Notes: a model not told the origin generated them from the sequence alone. Numbered from the stretch's first letter, positions 1 through 9,785 are shown. The stretch is 64,000 nucleotides of DNA from Streptosporangium carneum (GCF_027922005.1 NZ_BSEV01000004.1:124001-188000), one strand, 5' to 3'. Numbers and translations are program-made.

Positions 1-28
1 TGAGCGGGGCGGCCACGGGCCGGCCGGT

Positions 29-1273
29 TCATCGGTCGTCCGCCAGGCGGGCGGCCCTGGCGTGCAGGTAGCGCCGCTGTGGCGAGGCGGCCGTCCGCAG
101 GGCCGCCGCCCGATAGGAGTCGCGCGCGGCCACGCGGTCACCGGCCATCTCCAGCAGGTGCGCGCGGACCGCGTGCAGCCGGTGGTCCTCGGCGATCCGC
201 TCGTCGGCCCCGAGCCCCTCGAGCAGGTCGAGCCCGGCGCGCGCGCCCCGGACCATGGCCACCGCGACGGCGTGGCTCAGCGCCACCACGGGGTTGTCGG
301 AGATCCGCATCAGCAACTCGTACAGCGCCGCGATCTGCGGCCAGTCGGTCTCCTCCGCGCTCGGCGCCTCGTCGTGGAGCGCGGCGATCGCCGCCTGGAG
401 CTGGTAGGGGCCAGGCGCTCCCAGGGTGAGCGCGCCGGTGACGAGCGCCACGCCCTCGGCCACGAGGTCCGCGTTCCATAGGCTTCGATCCTGCTCGGCC
501 ATCGGCACCAGGCCGCCGTCGGGGCCGGTGCGCGCGGGACGGCGCGCGTCCGTGAGCAGCATGAGCGCGAGCAGCCCCGTCACCTCGCCGTCGCCGGGCA
601 GCAGCCGGTGGACCATGCGTGCCAGCCGGATCGCCTCCGCCGACAGCTCGGCGCGGTGCAGGCTCGGCCCCGACGTGCTGACGTAGCCCTCGTTGAAGAT
701 CAGGTAGAGCGTGTGGAGAACCGCGCCGAGCCGTTCGGCGCGGTCGGCGGCGGGGGGCATGCCGAAGGGGATGCCGCTGTCCCTGACGCGCCGCTTGGCC
801 CGGCTGACGCGCCGGGTCATGGTCGCCTCGGGGACGAGGAAGGCGCGGGCGATCTCCGCGGTGGTCAGGCCGCCGACCGCCCGCAGCGTGAGCGCGATCT
901 GTGAGGCGGGTGTCAGCGACGGGTGACAGCACATGAACAGCAGGACGAGCGTGTCGTCCGAGTCCTGCGGCCGGCTGTCGGCCGCGGGCGCCGGCCACCG
1001 GCCGGGCAGCTCCCACCGGGCGGCGGCGTCCTCGCGATGCCGCCGGGCCTGCTCGCCGCGCAGCAGGTCGGTCAGCCTGCGCGAGGCGACGGTGATCAGC
1101 CAGCCTCGGGGGTTGTCCGGGACGCCCTCCTGGGGCCACCGTGTGGCGGCCGCCAGGAGCGCCTCCTGCGTCGCGTCCTCCGCGGTGTCGAAATGCCCGT
1201 ATCGCCGTACCAGCGCGCCGAGGACCTGCGGCGCCAGGTGGCGCAGCAGGTCCTCCAGCCCGGTGCCGGTCAC
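29..1273 (-). CDS. ECF-type RNA polymerase sigma factor with DUF6596 domain
   Basis: The 414-residue protein has an ECF sigma region 2 at about residues 10-75 (core FDTAEDATQEALLAA) and a region 4 helix-turn-helix at about 130-165 (LTTAEIARAFLVPEATMTRR), followed by the long C-terminal DUF6596/TPR-like extension typical of the ECF42 group. Members of that group direct RNA polymerase to stress-type promoters and are nearly always encoded next to a DGPF/YCII protein, as here with the gene at 1348-1770. The start is GTG at 1273. No strong ribosome binding site precedes it, so translation may be coupled to the upstream YCII gene. No anti-sigma factor gene is adjacent. Confidence 0.93.
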   Translation of the reverse strand: MTGTGLEDLLRHLAPQVLGALVRRYGHFDTAEDATQEALLAAATRWPQEGVPDNPRGWLITVASRRLTDLLRGEQARRHREDAAARWELPGRWPAPAADSRPQDSDDTLVLLFMCCHPSLTPASQIALTLRAVGGLTTAEIARAFLVPEATMTRRVSRAKRRVRDSGIPFGMPPAADRAERLGAVLHTLYLIFNEGYVSTSGPSLHRAELSAEAIRLARMVHRLLPGDGEVTGLLALMLLTDARRPARTGPDGGLVPMAEQDRSLWNADLVAEGVALVTGALTLGAPGPYQLQAAIAALHDEAPSAEETDWPQIAALYELLMRISDNPVVALSHAVAVAMVRGARAGLDLLEGLGADERIAEDHRLHAVRAHLLEMAGDRVAARDSYRAAALRTAASPQRRYLHARAARLADDR

Positions 1274-1278
1274 GTCGG

Positions 1279-1338
1279 CACGGTGTCGGCCACGGTGTCG
1301 GCCACGGTGTCAGGCACGGGGTCGGGCACGGGGTCGGG
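1279..1338. repeat. 12-bp tandem repeat between the YCII and sigma-factor genes
   Basis: Five consecutive 12-bp units of the type CACGGKGTCRGS run from 1279 to 1338. They fill almost the whole gap between the stop of the YCII gene and the start of the sigma gene. Copies 1 and 2 are identical, and copies 4 and 5 are identical. On the minus strand the repeat lies immediately before the sigma start codon, so it could alter spacing or RNA structure in the intercistronic region. It is seen directly; the function is unknown. Confidence 0.85.
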
Positions 1339-1347
1339 CACAGGACG

Positions 1348-1770
1348 TCAGACGTCCAGGTCGGCGTGGCCGTCGACGATCGGCCGGACGTCCACGTACC
1401 AGTCGTGGTCCAGGACAGCACCCTCGGGGCGAGGGGTGTCCGCCAGGCGCGCGGCGATCTCGGTCGCCCGGTCGAAGCTCTCGCACTCGACGATCGTGTA
1501 GCCGGCGAGGACCTCCTGCGTCTCGGGGTAGGGGCCGTCGGTCACGACGGGGACCCCGTCGCGCAGCTCGACCCTTCTGGCGTGCACGGGGGCGCTCAGC
1601 CCCTGGGCGTCGACGAACTCCCCTGACTCGACCAGGTCGTTGTTCCACTTCTCCATGAAGGCGTGCATCGTCGCGACGTCCTCGGGTGACCAGGCGCTCG
1701 CGCCGCTGGACTGACCGGCCAGCATGTCGTGGTCCCGCTGCGAGCCGTAGATCAGGATCATGTACTTCAC
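1348..1770 (-). CDS. YCII/DGPF-family protein, partner of the ECF sigma factor
   Basis: The 140-residue protein begins VKYMILIYGSQ and contains VTDGPYPETQEVLAGYTIVE, the DGPF signature of YCII-related proteins. The family adopts a ferredoxin-like fold and is of unclear enzymatic role. The GTG start at 1770 is supported by CAGGAGAG a few bases upstream. It precedes the ECF42-like sigma gene in the same direction, which is the usual genome arrangement, and it is presumed to act in the same stress circuit. Confidence 0.92.
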   Translation of the reverse strand: MKYMILIYGSQRDHDMLAGQSSGASAWSPEDVATMHAFMEKWNNDLVESGEFVDAQGLSAPVHARRVELRDGVPVVTDGPYPETQEVLAGYTIVECESFDRATEIAARLADTPRPEGAVLDHDWYVDVRPIVDGHADLDV

Positions 1771-1886
1771 GGTCTCTCCTGTTTCTCTGCCGGCACCTAT
1801 GGGGTGCCTGTCACCGGAGACGTCGAAGCCGCGGGCCCGTTTCGGACATCCCGGCCGCGACCTGAGCGTGAATTCTTCGCGCGGGT

Positions 1887-3116
1887 TCAGCCCTCCAGGG
1901 CGTACTGCATCACGCGCAGCTTGGCCTGGGCCTCGGCGAGCTCGGCGGCGGGGACGGAGTCGCCCATGATGCCGCAGCCCGCGAACAGGCGGGCCCTCGC
2001 GCCCTCGATCTGGGCGCACCGCAGCGCGATGCCCCACTCGCCGTCGCCCCGGGCGTCGATCCAGCCGACCGGGCCCGCGTAACCGGCGCGGTCCATGCCC
2101 TCCAGCTCGCGGATGACCTCCAGTGCCGTCGGTGTGGGGGTGCCGCCGACGGCGGCCGTCGGATGCATGGCGGCGACCACGTCCAGGACCGAGGACCCCG
2201 CCGCCAGACGCCCGGTCACCGGGCTGGCCAGGTGCTGGACGTTCGGCAGCACCAGCAGCTCGGGCTCCCGCGGCACCTTCAGCTCCGAGCAGAGGGGGGT
2301 CAGCGCCTCGCGGACCGACTCCACCGCGCAGGCGTGCTCGTGGCGGTCCTTCTCCGAGGTGAACAGGGCCGTGCCGCGCCTGGCGTCGTCGGCAGGGTCC
2401 GTGCCCCGCGCGGTCGTGCCCGCGAGCACCAGCGACTCGATCGTCTCCCCGGTGTGCCTGACCAGCAGCTCGGGGGTGGCGCCGACCAGGCCGGCGCAGG
2501 AGAAGGTGTAGCACTCGGGGTAGCGCAGGGCCAGGCGTGACAGCAGTACGCGGACGTCGATCTCCCGTTCGGCGGTGGCGGTCAGGTCCCGGGCGAGCAC
2601 GACCTTCTCCAGGCGGCCGGACCTGATCTGCTCCACGGCTCGGGCCACCGCGTGCTCCCATTCGGGAGCGGTCAGGCTGCCGTCGCCGTACCGGATCCTG
2701 CCGAGGTCGCGCGGGGCCCTGACCAGGTCGAGCCGCTCCTCGCCGATGGTGGTCAGCCAGGCGCGGCCTTCACGGCGGGCCAGGACGACCTGGGGGACGA
2801 CGAGGACCGAGCCGTGGGCGTCCTGGTCGAAGGTGAAGGAGCCGAAGGCCACGGGGCCGGAGCCCGGAGCGCCGACGTCGTCGTCGACGTGGGCCTCGCC
2901 GAAGGTGGCCGCCAGCCAGTCGCGGGCCCAGCCGAAACGCCCCGGACCTGGCGGCACGGTGACCCGGGCGGCCTCTCCCCAGGCGACCAGCCCCTCTCCG
3001 CGTCTGATCCAGGCGTGCGGGGTGGTCCGGGGGAGCCGCGAGATCAGATCGCCGGGGTCGTCGACGAGAGCGGTTCTCACCATGAGGGGACGGGTCAGTC
3101 CGAGCGCGACACTCAC
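1887..3116 (-). CDS. isochorismate synthase (MenF/EntC type)
   Basis: About 409 residues. The chorismate-binding domain fills the C-terminal two thirds, with the family motifs RLEKVVLARD (containing the general-base lysine), VGATPELLV, LAGTTARG, GGTPTPTAL, GWIDARGDGEWGIALR and LFAGCGI. It should convert chorismate to isochorismate, the first step of menaquinone or of catechol siderophore synthesis. No entB, entE or men genes are nearby, so menaquinone is the likelier role. I chose the GTG at 3116 (VSVALGLTRP), because the residues further upstream look non-coding. A downstream ATG (MVRTALVDD) is an alternative start. Confidence 0.9.
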   Translation of the reverse strand: MSVALGLTRPLMVRTALVDDPGDLISRLPRTTPHAWIRRGEGLVAWGEAARVTVPPGPGRFGWARDWLAATFGEAHVDDDVGAPGSGPVAFGSFTFDQDAHGSVLVVPQVVLARREGRAWLTTIGEERLDLVRAPRDLGRIRYGDGSLTAPEWEHAVARAVEQIRSGRLEKVVLARDLTATAEREIDVRVLLSRLALRYPECYTFSCAGLVGATPELLVRHTGETIESLVLAGTTARGTDPADDARRGTALFTSEKDRHEHACAVESVREALTPLCSELKVPREPELLVLPNVQHLASPVTGRLAAGSSVLDVVAAMHPTAAVGGTPTPTALEVIRELEGMDRAGYAGPVGWIDARGDGEWGIALRCAQIEGARARLFAGCGIMGDSVPAAELAEAQAKLRVMQYALEG

Positions 3117-3280
3117 CCGGAACACTCTATGCCGCAAACTGAACGCGTTCGGCGTCGGTCCCCGGTCAGCACAGCCGCCACGCTCTGTCAAGAAAACCAA
3201 GGCACTCGGTCAACGGAAAGCGCCGCGCTGTCCTGCGGTGATACATCCGAAGTACTGGTGATCTCTCAGGCGGAGGTGTC

Positions 3281-4147
3281 ATGCTCGGCAGGACTGTGAC
3301 CGTATTCACAGCGGTGACCGTGTCCACGGCCCTGTGGGCCACCCCTTCCGCGGCGGGCTCCGGCGAGTCGTGGCGCCCGGCGGTGCTGGCCGCGCTCGGG
3401 GATTCGATCAGCGCGGGGTTCAACGCCTGCGGCTGGTACGTCACCTGCCCCTCCCGCTCGTGGTCGGCGGGCGAGGACCCGGCCGTCCAGAGCCACTACA
3501 TGAGGTTGCTCGACCTGGACAGGGGAGCGCTCGGGCACAACGTGAACCTCGCCGTTCCCGGGGCGACCAGCGCCGACCTGGCCGGGCAGGTGGCGGGGGC
3601 GGTCGAGCGCCGGGCCGACTACGTGACGGTGCTGGTCGGCGCGCAGGACGCGTGCGTGTCCGAGGAGCGGCGGATGACGCCGGTGGCCGTCTACGAGAAG
3701 CGGGTGGCCGAGGCTCTGGCGCTGTTCCGGGCGGGACGTCCCGGCGGCAGGGTGTTCGTGGCCAGCATCCCCGACCTCAAGCGGCTGTGGCGGGTCGGCA
3801 AGGACAATCTGGCGGCGCGTGGGTTCTGGGCGGTCGGCCGGATCTGTCCCACCATGCTGGCCAGGCCGACCTCGACCTCCCCGGCCGACCAGGCCCGCCG
3901 CGACCGGGTGCGCGACCGGGTGGCCGGTTACAACGCCGCCCTGGCCAGGGTGTGCGCCGCGTACGGCCCTGCCTGCAGGTTCGACGGCAACGCCCTGTTC
4001 GACTGCCCGTTCACCCTGAACCACGTCAGCAGGTGGGACTTCTTCCACCCCAACGCGGCGGGGCAGCGGCTGATCGCGCAGAGGACCTTCCCCGCGGTCC
4101 GCGACTGGCTCGACGAGCCCGTGCTGGAACCCGAGCTGCAGCCCTAA
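3281..4147 (+). CDS. secreted SGNH/GDSL hydrolase
   Basis: The 288-residue protein opens with a signal peptide (hydrophobic stretch to about residue 25, cleavage near PSAAG). Block I of the SGNH family follows as ALGDSISAGFN with nucleophile Ser42. The block V catalytic pair appears as DFFHPNAAGQRL (Asp253, His256). Six or so cysteines in the mature part suggest disulphides, as in Streptomyces-type extracellular lipases and esterases. AGGCGGAGG sits directly upstream of the ATG at 3281. It is divergent from the isochorismate synthase gene. Confidence 0.9.
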   Translation: MLGRTVTVFTAVTVSTALWATPSAAGSGESWRPAVLAALGDSISAGFNACGWYVTCPSRSWSAGEDPAVQSHYMRLLDLDRGALGHNVNLAVPGATSADLAGQVAGAVERRADYVTVLVGAQDACVSEERRMTPVAVYEKRVAEALALFRAGRPGGRVFVASIPDLKRLWRVGKDNLAARGFWAVGRICPTMLARPTSTSPADQARRDRVRDRVAGYNAALARVCAAYGPACRFDGNALFDCPFTLNHVSRWDFFHPNAAGQRLIAQRTFPAVRDWLDEPVLEPELQP

Positions 4148-4235
4148 GAGCCCCGGCCGACTCTGACCTCGCCACTATCTTGATCTACATTGTAAAGGTG
4201 GAGGGTTTTGAGAACCCACTACCCACAAAAACCCA

Positions 4236-4758
4236 AAATCAGGCCTCGAAGCCGGTACCGCGGCTGACGGGCTCCCAGACGAGCAGTTCCTCACGGAGAC
4301 TGAGGCCGCGGCCAGGAGCGGCAACACCAGCGCCTACCGGCACTATTGGGAGCTGTGCGTGCTGCTGGCGTTGCGAGACGCCCTGCGGGCGGGGGATGGG
4401 TGGGTGCCCGGTTCGCGCCGCTATGCCGACCCGGCCGCCTACCTGCTGACTCCGGCCAGGTGGGCGAACCATCGAGCGGGGGTTTGCCGCCTGGTCGGCA
4501 AACCTGCTGACGCCGCCTTGGGCCTGGCCCAGGTCGCCGATGAGTTGCACACGGCGCTGGGGGAGCTGGAGCAGACACTGGCTGAGGGCGATGGCCCGGT
4601 CCGCCTGGACGAGGCGGGCGATCTGGTGATCTCTCCGCGCGGCTGGCCGGGTCGCTGAAGTTCGGTCATGCCACCACCTCCGTGCTGGTCGGCAGGCTTT
4701 CGGCGTCGAGCCGGCAGAACGCTCTGGCGGCGGCGCTGAAGGAGTACGGGGCAATGCC
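4236..4758 (+). pseudogene. Tn3-family transposase relic with internal deletion
   Basis: The first part (to about 4655) reads YRHYWELCVLLALRDALRAG, GSRRYADPAAYLLTPARW and GPVRLDEAGDLVIS, the central part of a DUF4158/Tn3 transposase. Immediately after, in another frame, comes LKFGHATTSVLVGRLSASS and RQNALAAALKEYGAM, the part close to the C terminus. The intervening catalytic domain of several hundred residues and both termini are missing. This is a deletion derivative and cannot be active. It abuts the alcohol dehydrogenase relic. Confidence 0.8.
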
Positions 4759-4920
4759 ACGTAGCGCTACATGAGGCCGCTGCTGCAGCGCATCGAGCGC
4801 GGGGAGCTCGATGCGACCTGGATCATCACCCACACGCTGCCGTTCGACGAGGCGGAACGCGGCTTCGGGCTCTTCAAGAGCAAGTAGGACAACTGCGAGA
4901 AGGTCGTTCTCAAACCCTGA
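4759..4920 (+). pseudogene. C-terminal relic of a zinc-dependent alcohol dehydrogenase
   Basis: The frame RYMRPLLQRIERGELDATWI, ITHTLPFDEAERGFGLFKSK, stop, DNCEKVVLKP is collinear with the last 50 residues of the intact dehydrogenase at 25568-26737 ([20 protein letters not shown], then [14 protein letters not shown]). An in-frame TAG at 4885-4887 replaces a conserved glutamine codon, and the natural stop is TGA at 4918. Only the tail survives, joined directly to transposase debris. This points to a deletion that fused transposon and host gene remnants. Confidence 0.8.
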
Positions 4921-5044
4921 CGGCCACCCGTATTGGGCCGCTGCGGCGAGTGTGGTGGCCGGATGCGGGTCTGTCCGGCGGCGCTGGTCTGCGGTGCCCG
5001 CCCAGCAGTGCGGACGGACCCTGTCCGGGGGCGGGGACTACGCG

Positions 5045-6154
5045 TTACGCGTCTTTCTCGTCCCGCCAGCCGCCGGGTTCGGGATGGTAGCCGTAGGCGG
5101 CGGCCCGTACCGTGTCCTCGTCCTCCAGTCCGGAGCCGATCGCGCCGCCGACGGTGGCCAGCGAGCTGATGATCCAGGCCAGCATCAGGTAGTCGGTGAA
5201 AGCGACCGGCCGCTGCAGGGTCTGTTTCAGCACGGATGTGTCGATCAGCAGCGCCGCGGCGAGTATCGTTCCGGCGAACAGCACCAGATAAGACACCGCG
5301 GCGGCCAGGGTGAGGGTGAGGATCGTGCCCAGGTTGAACAGCCGGGCCAGCTCAGTCGGCGTCTCCCGGTCCGGTTTCTCCCACAGGTCGTGCGCGACGA
5401 TCAGCCAGGCCACCAGCGCGGTCAGCCCGAGAAGCATGATCACGGTGAGGCGGAGTCCGCCGAGCGCGTCGCCCATCTCCCAGATGGCGGTGGTGGTGAG
5501 TGCGAACGCGGCCGTGCCAAAGGCGCCGACCAGCAGTTTGGACAGGCCCAGCAGGGCGCGCCCCGGGCGGTTGGCCCGGACCATTCCGGTCAGCAGCCGC
5601 ACCCGGCCGATCAGCCGTGAGGCGACGTAGCCCAGTTCCCCGGCATTCGCCTCGCCGACCACTCGGTGAATGGCGGCAACCTGGCCGGTCAGCTCGGCCG
5701 GTGCCCCGCCGACTGGCAGCACCTGCTCCTCGGAAGTGTCAGTGAGTAGCCGGTTCACGAGACCCGGAACGGCTACGCGGAGCGCTCGCAGCTGGCGCAG
5801 TCCCAGCGCGGGCAGGGACACCATCGCGACGCGGCGCCGGGCGGACATCTGCGCGACCAGCGGCACCCGCTCGGTGTGCAGCGGCAGGTCGGTCAGGCAG
5901 ATCGCGACGTCCCACCGGGCGTCGACGCGTCGGTGGACGAGATCGTCGAGTAGCGCCTCAACGCCGCCGTCGCGGCGGGGAGCCACGTCACCCCAGCTTT
6001 CCCGGACGGTCCACCGCACGTCCGCGTCCACCCGCTCGGCGAGCTGGTCGGCCAGCTCGGCGGTGAGCCGCGCAACCACTTGGGCCGGATAGTCGGGCGG
6101 GGTCGCCACGAGTCCGACGACGATCTCCGGCCGATGATGATCACTGGTGGTCAT
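5045..6154 (-). CDS. membrane protein of unknown function, four TM segments
   Basis: The 369-residue protein starts MTTSDHHRPEIVVGLVATPP at the ATG at 6154, preceded by GGCGAGGAG. The N-terminal 190 residues form a soluble alpha/beta-looking region (WDVAICLTDLPLH, VAMVSLPALGL). Four hydrophobic segments follow (around FGTAAFALTTTAIW, VIMLLGLTALVAWLIVA, ILTLTLAAAVSYLVLF and YLMLAWIISSLATVGGAIG). The C terminus is acidic and short. I do not recognise a characterised family. It is divergent from the Tn3 transposase relic. Confidence 0.8.
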   Translation of the reverse strand: MTTSDHHRPEIVVGLVATPPDYPAQVVARLTAELADQLAERVDADVRWTVRESWGDVAPRRDGGVEALLDDLVHRRVDARWDVAICLTDLPLHTERVPLVAQMSARRRVAMVSLPALGLRQLRALRVAVPGLVNRLLTDTSEEQVLPVGGAPAELTGQVAAIHRVVGEANAGELGYVASRLIGRVRLLTGMVRANRPGRALLGLSKLLVGAFGTAAFALTTTAIWEMGDALGGLRLTVIMLLGLTALVAWLIVAHDLWEKPDRETPTELARLFNLGTILTLTLAAAVSYLVLFAGTILAAALLIDTSVLKQTLQRPVAFTDYLMLAWIISSLATVGGAIGSGLEDEDTVRAAAYGYHPEPGGWRDEKDA

Positions 6155-6230
6155 GGGCGCTCCTCGCCGGTAGCCGGGAGAAATCCCAGGATTGACTACC
6201 CGCTGTCGTGCGACATATGCGTCACGTATC

Positions 6231-6266
6231 GGCCTTCGAGGAGGATCGGACCGGATTTTGGCGCTA
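6231..6266 (+). repeat. left copy of a 36-bp inverted repeat
   Basis: The sequence beginning GGCCTTCGAGGAGGATCGG and ending GATTTTGGCGCTA recurs in inverted orientation at 19433-19468 with one mismatch. It lies about 70 bp upstream of the Tn3-family transposase, pointing inward, as a terminal inverted repeat would. Whether it is the true transposon end or an internal site is not proven. Confidence 0.8.
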
Positions 6267-6338
6267 GAGAGGCGATCTTGAAGACGATTCAGTGACGAGG
6301 GCTGTTTGCCCTGGTTGAGCGCTCTAGCGTGCCTGCTC

Positions 6339-8740
6339 ATGCCTGTGGATTTCCTCTCAGATGAGCAAGTAGCCCGCTATCGCCGGTTCCAGCCCGAGGT
6401 GTCGGTGGCCGAACTCGAGCAGTTCTTCCGGCTGGATGCCAGGGCGCTGGCGGGTAAGCGCCGCCCGGCGACCAAACTGGGCTGGGCGGTGCAGTGGGGC
6501 ACCGTGCGGATGCTCGGCACCTTCCTGGCCGAAGACCCTCTGGATGTGCCGGGGGTGGTGCTGGCGTTCGCCGCCGAGCAGCTCGACATCGACCCGGCGT
6601 GCGCGATCGAGTATCTGACCAGGCCGAAGACCGCCTACGAACACGCCTGGGAGATCCGGGACCTGCTGGAGCTGTCGGAGTTCTCCAAACGCGAGCAGGA
6701 GGTCCGCGACTACCTGTCCGCCCGGGTGTGGTTGACGATCGAGGGACCGCGCGCGCTTTTCGACCGCGCCGTGGTGCACATGCTGCGCGAGGGCATTCTG
6801 CTGCCCACGGGGATCACGACGCTGACCCGGCTGATCAGCGAGGTGCGCCGGATCGAGCACGCGCGGTTGTATCGCACGCTGGCCGAGCGCGCCGGTCCGG
6901 AGCTGCGGGCGCGGCTGGCCGATCTGACGCGCTGGACGTGCTGGATCTGCTGATCACCTCGAATCTGCTGGCCCGGGCCGAGCGGGCGGGCAAGGCCGAG
7001 CAACTGCGCACGTTTCCCAAGCTGCGCAAGGCGGCGCGCACGATGGCCTCCGCGGTGGAGGTGCTGATGTCGGCGCCGGAGGCGACCGAGGATCGGCTGG
7101 TGTCGCTGGTGGAGGTGTGGAAGGCGATCGAGGAGGTGGTGCCGCGCGAGAAGCTGGCCTCGGCGGTGGAGACGGTCTCGGCGTTCGTGCCTACTACCGA
7201 CGATGACGCGGCCGCCGAATGGCGGGCCGAGCTCGTCAAGCGCTACCGCACGGTGCGGGGCTTCATCGAGCTGCTGCTGGAGGTGATCCGGTTCCGCGCG
7301 GTCGAAGCCGGCACCGCCGTGCTGGCGATGGTGCGCATGGCCGCGGCGATGGCCAAGGGGCGCCGCCGCTACGGCCCCGGCGACATCACCGCGCATGATG
7401 AGCTGATCACCGGGTCGTGGCGGCCGCTGGTCTACCGCAACCCCGACGTCCCGGAGGGGCAGATCGACAAGGCCGCATTCGTCCTGTGCGCGGTCATGCA
7501 CCTGCACCACGCGCTGCGCCGACGCGATGTGTTCGCCGAAGGATCCGAGCGCTGGAGCGACCCGCGCGCCCGGCTCCTGGACGGGGATGCCTGGCGGCAG
7601 GCACGGCCGCGCATCCTCACCTCGCTGGAGCTGGAGGTCGAACCGGCCGGGCACCTGGCCGAGCTCGCCAGCGCGCTGGAGGGCGCCTACACGCGGGTGC
7701 TGGACGGGCTCGGCGCCAACACCGCGGTGCAGTTCGTCGGCGGCCGGCTACAGCTGGAAAAGCTCGGCGCGGCCGAGGAGCCGCCGCTGATGAAGGAGCT
7801 GCGCGCGCTGCTGGATGGCATGCTGCCCCGACTGGATTTCCCCGAGCTGCTATTGGAGGTCTTCGACCGCACCGGCCTGCCGGCCGACTTCCCCCACATC
7901 TCCGGCGCCGATCCGTCGATGGAGGACTTCGGGGTCAGCCTGGCCGCGCTGATCGTGGCCGAGGCGTGCAACGTCGGCCTGGTCCCCATCGAGAAACCGA
8001 ACGTGCCCGCCCTGACCAGGCCCGGCTGCTCCAGGTGGATCAGGGCTACCTGCGCGGTGAGACGATCACAGCGGCCAACGCCCGCCTGATTGCCGCCCAG
8101 GCCGAACTCGACATCGTCAAGTGCTGGGGCGGCGGGCACATCGCCTCCGCCGACGGGCTGCGCTTCGTGGTGCCCGGTGCAGAATCTGCACACCGGGCAC
8201 AACCCGATCTACTTTGGCCGCCAGCGCGGCGCGACCTGGCTGGACGATGGGCACGGTGCGCGCCTACGACCTGATCCGGATGCTGTCAGCCGACGGCCGC
8301 ACCACCGGCCTGGGCGAGGCGTTCGCCCACTACGGCCGCATCTCCAAGATGCTGCACCTGCTGCAGTTCATCGCCGACGAAGGCTACCGGCGGATGATCG
8401 GCACCCAGCTGAACGTGCAGGAGGCCCGCCACCGGCTGGCCCAGAAGATCGCCTTCGGCAACCGGGGCCAGCTGCCCCAGCGCTACCGCGAAGGCCTGGA
8501 GGATCAGCTGGGCAGTCTGGGTCTGGCGTTGAACGCGGTCATCTGGTGGAACAGCCTGTATCTGGATGCTGCCGTTAAGCACCTGCGCGAGCAGGGATTC
8601 CCGGTCACCGATGAGATGTGCGCGCGGTTGTCGCCGATCCAGTACGACCACATCAACTTCCTGGGCCGCTACGCCTTCTCTCGCGCTGATGTGGCCGGGG
8701 TTTGCGGCCCTTCCACGACGGCGTCCACGAGAGCACCTGA
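6339..8740 (+). pseudogene. Tn3-family transposase, multiply frameshifted
   Basis: About 800 codons of Tn3 transposase begin at MPVDFLSDEQVARYRRFQPE (DUF4158 N terminus). They run through FPKLRKAARTMASAVEVLMS and LVYRNPDVPEGQIDKAAFVL to the C-terminal DDE region (HTGHNPIYFGRQRGATWLDD, DEGYRRMIGTQLNVQEARHR, IQYDHINFLGRYAFSRADVA). The frame changes near 6930, 8020, 8175, 8250 and 8695, and the last frame ends GLRPFHDGVHEST. Five frame breaks make it non-functional. It differs in sequence from the Tn3 transposase at 47.8-50.1 kb. Confidence 0.88.
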
Positions 8741-9227
8741 GCGTCGGTTCAGGGCACTGGTCAGGCGGCCGCGCGGACATGAGCTGGGTGAGGTGAGGGT
8801 CAGGCGGGCGTCGGCGCGGACGCTCAGGGCGTAGATGGGACGGTCGTTGCCGGGCGCGGCGCCGAGCTCGCCAACCCTGGCCAGCCCGGCGACTACCGGC
8901 TCTACAGCGCTTTCTACGGCCTGCACTCGCTCGATGTGACCTGGTGACGGCACCGGGGGTCTCGCAGACTGACGTCGCCCTCGTGACTCGTCATCTGCGT
9001 TGAGCAGCCGCCAGTCTTGCGGGCGCGCGCCTGTAAACGGGTGATCCTCTCGACCACATGGCCCTGCTGAGACGTAGCGAGTGGCCCTGGCCGGGCGGAT
9101 GACCTGCTCAGCGGCGCGGGCTTGGCGGACGGTTCTCGCCGGTGGTGCGCGGGTGGTCGGCGAAGAGACCGGGGCAGATCGAGTTGCCCTGCCCCTCGTA
9201 GGGCAAGCCAGGCGGCGGGCGGACCGC
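8741..9227. other. intergenic stretch with no supportable gene
   Basis: No gene with a family signature was found between the transposase relic and the tetR gene. A short plus-strand frame near 8862-8947 reads ELANPGQPGDYRLYSAFYGL and stops after HSLDVTW. It looks like the tail of a lost gene, but I cannot assign it. Confidence 0.5.
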
Positions 9228-9785
9228 TCAGGATGCCGGCGGCCAAGGGATGAGGGCGAGGATCTCGTCGACCAGTCGCTCTCTGGCCCCAGCGGGCAAG
9301 GCGGCGCCCAGGGCGTTCTCGTATCCCCAGAACCCGTCGGCGGCCATCCGCGCCATGAGGCACCGCATCGCCTCATCATCGTGCTCGTCGATCGGCGCCG
9401 CGTCACCTGGGAACCAGCGGTCGTAGACCCGCTGCCAGGGGGCCAGCCAGTCGGGCTCGTTGCCCGCCTCGGCGATCAGACGCGTCTCCAGTCGCGTGGA
9501 GGCCCCGGTGGATGCCAGCACGTATCCCCTCGTGCGTTCGGCGAGCGTCGCCTCCTCCGGTTCTTTGCCGGTCGCCTCGAGCAGTCCCCGCTCGACGCGG
9601 TCGGCGAGGAACTCGTGGATCCCAGTGAGCAGCGCGTGCTTGGTCGGGAAGTGGTAGATCAGCCCGCGCTTGGTCACCCCGGCTTCGGCCGCGACCGCGT
9701 CGAGGGTGAGCGCGGTGATGCCGCGTTCCTCGACGACGCGCAGGGCCGCCTCGATCATCGCCGATCGCGCATTCGGTCGTGCCAT
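9228..9785 (-). CDS. TetR-family repressor, probable regulator of the adjacent efflux pump
   Basis: 185 residues with a TetR DNA-binding domain at the N terminus (ALTLDAVAAEAGVTKRGLIY, then HFPTKHALL) and a C-terminal ligand domain resembling the TetR_C_6 type. The ATG at 9785 begins MARPNARSAMIEAALRVVEE and is preceded by GAGGGGAC. It is divergent from the MFS exporter at 9867, with two matching dyads in the 81-bp gap. It therefore very likely represses itself and the pump and is released by a pump substrate. Confidence 0.93.
   Translation of the reverse strand: MARPNARSAMIEAALRVVEERGITALTLDAVAAEAGVTKRGLIYHFPTKHALLTGIHEFLADRVERGLLEATGKEPEEATLAERTRGYVLASTGASTRLETRLIAEAGNEPDWLAPWQRVYDRWFPGDAAPIDEHDDEAMRCLMARMAADGFWGYENALGAALPAGARERLVDEILALIPWPPAS

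Noticed and set aside
1279-1338. The 12-bp repeats as a CRISPR array or as coding extension of the sigma factor
   Set aside because: There are no spacers between units, and an in-frame stop separates the repeat-encoded peptide from the sigma start.
4885-4887. TAG in the alcohol dehydrogenase relic as a recoded amino acid
   Set aside because: The relic lacks over 80 percent of the gene, so ordinary pseudogene decay is the simpler reading.
6494-6950. An Arg-rich leader reading into the second segment of the Tn3 transposase as a separate protein
   Set aside because: The conserved N-terminal transposase sequence lies in the other frame, so the leader is out-of-frame read-through before a frameshift.
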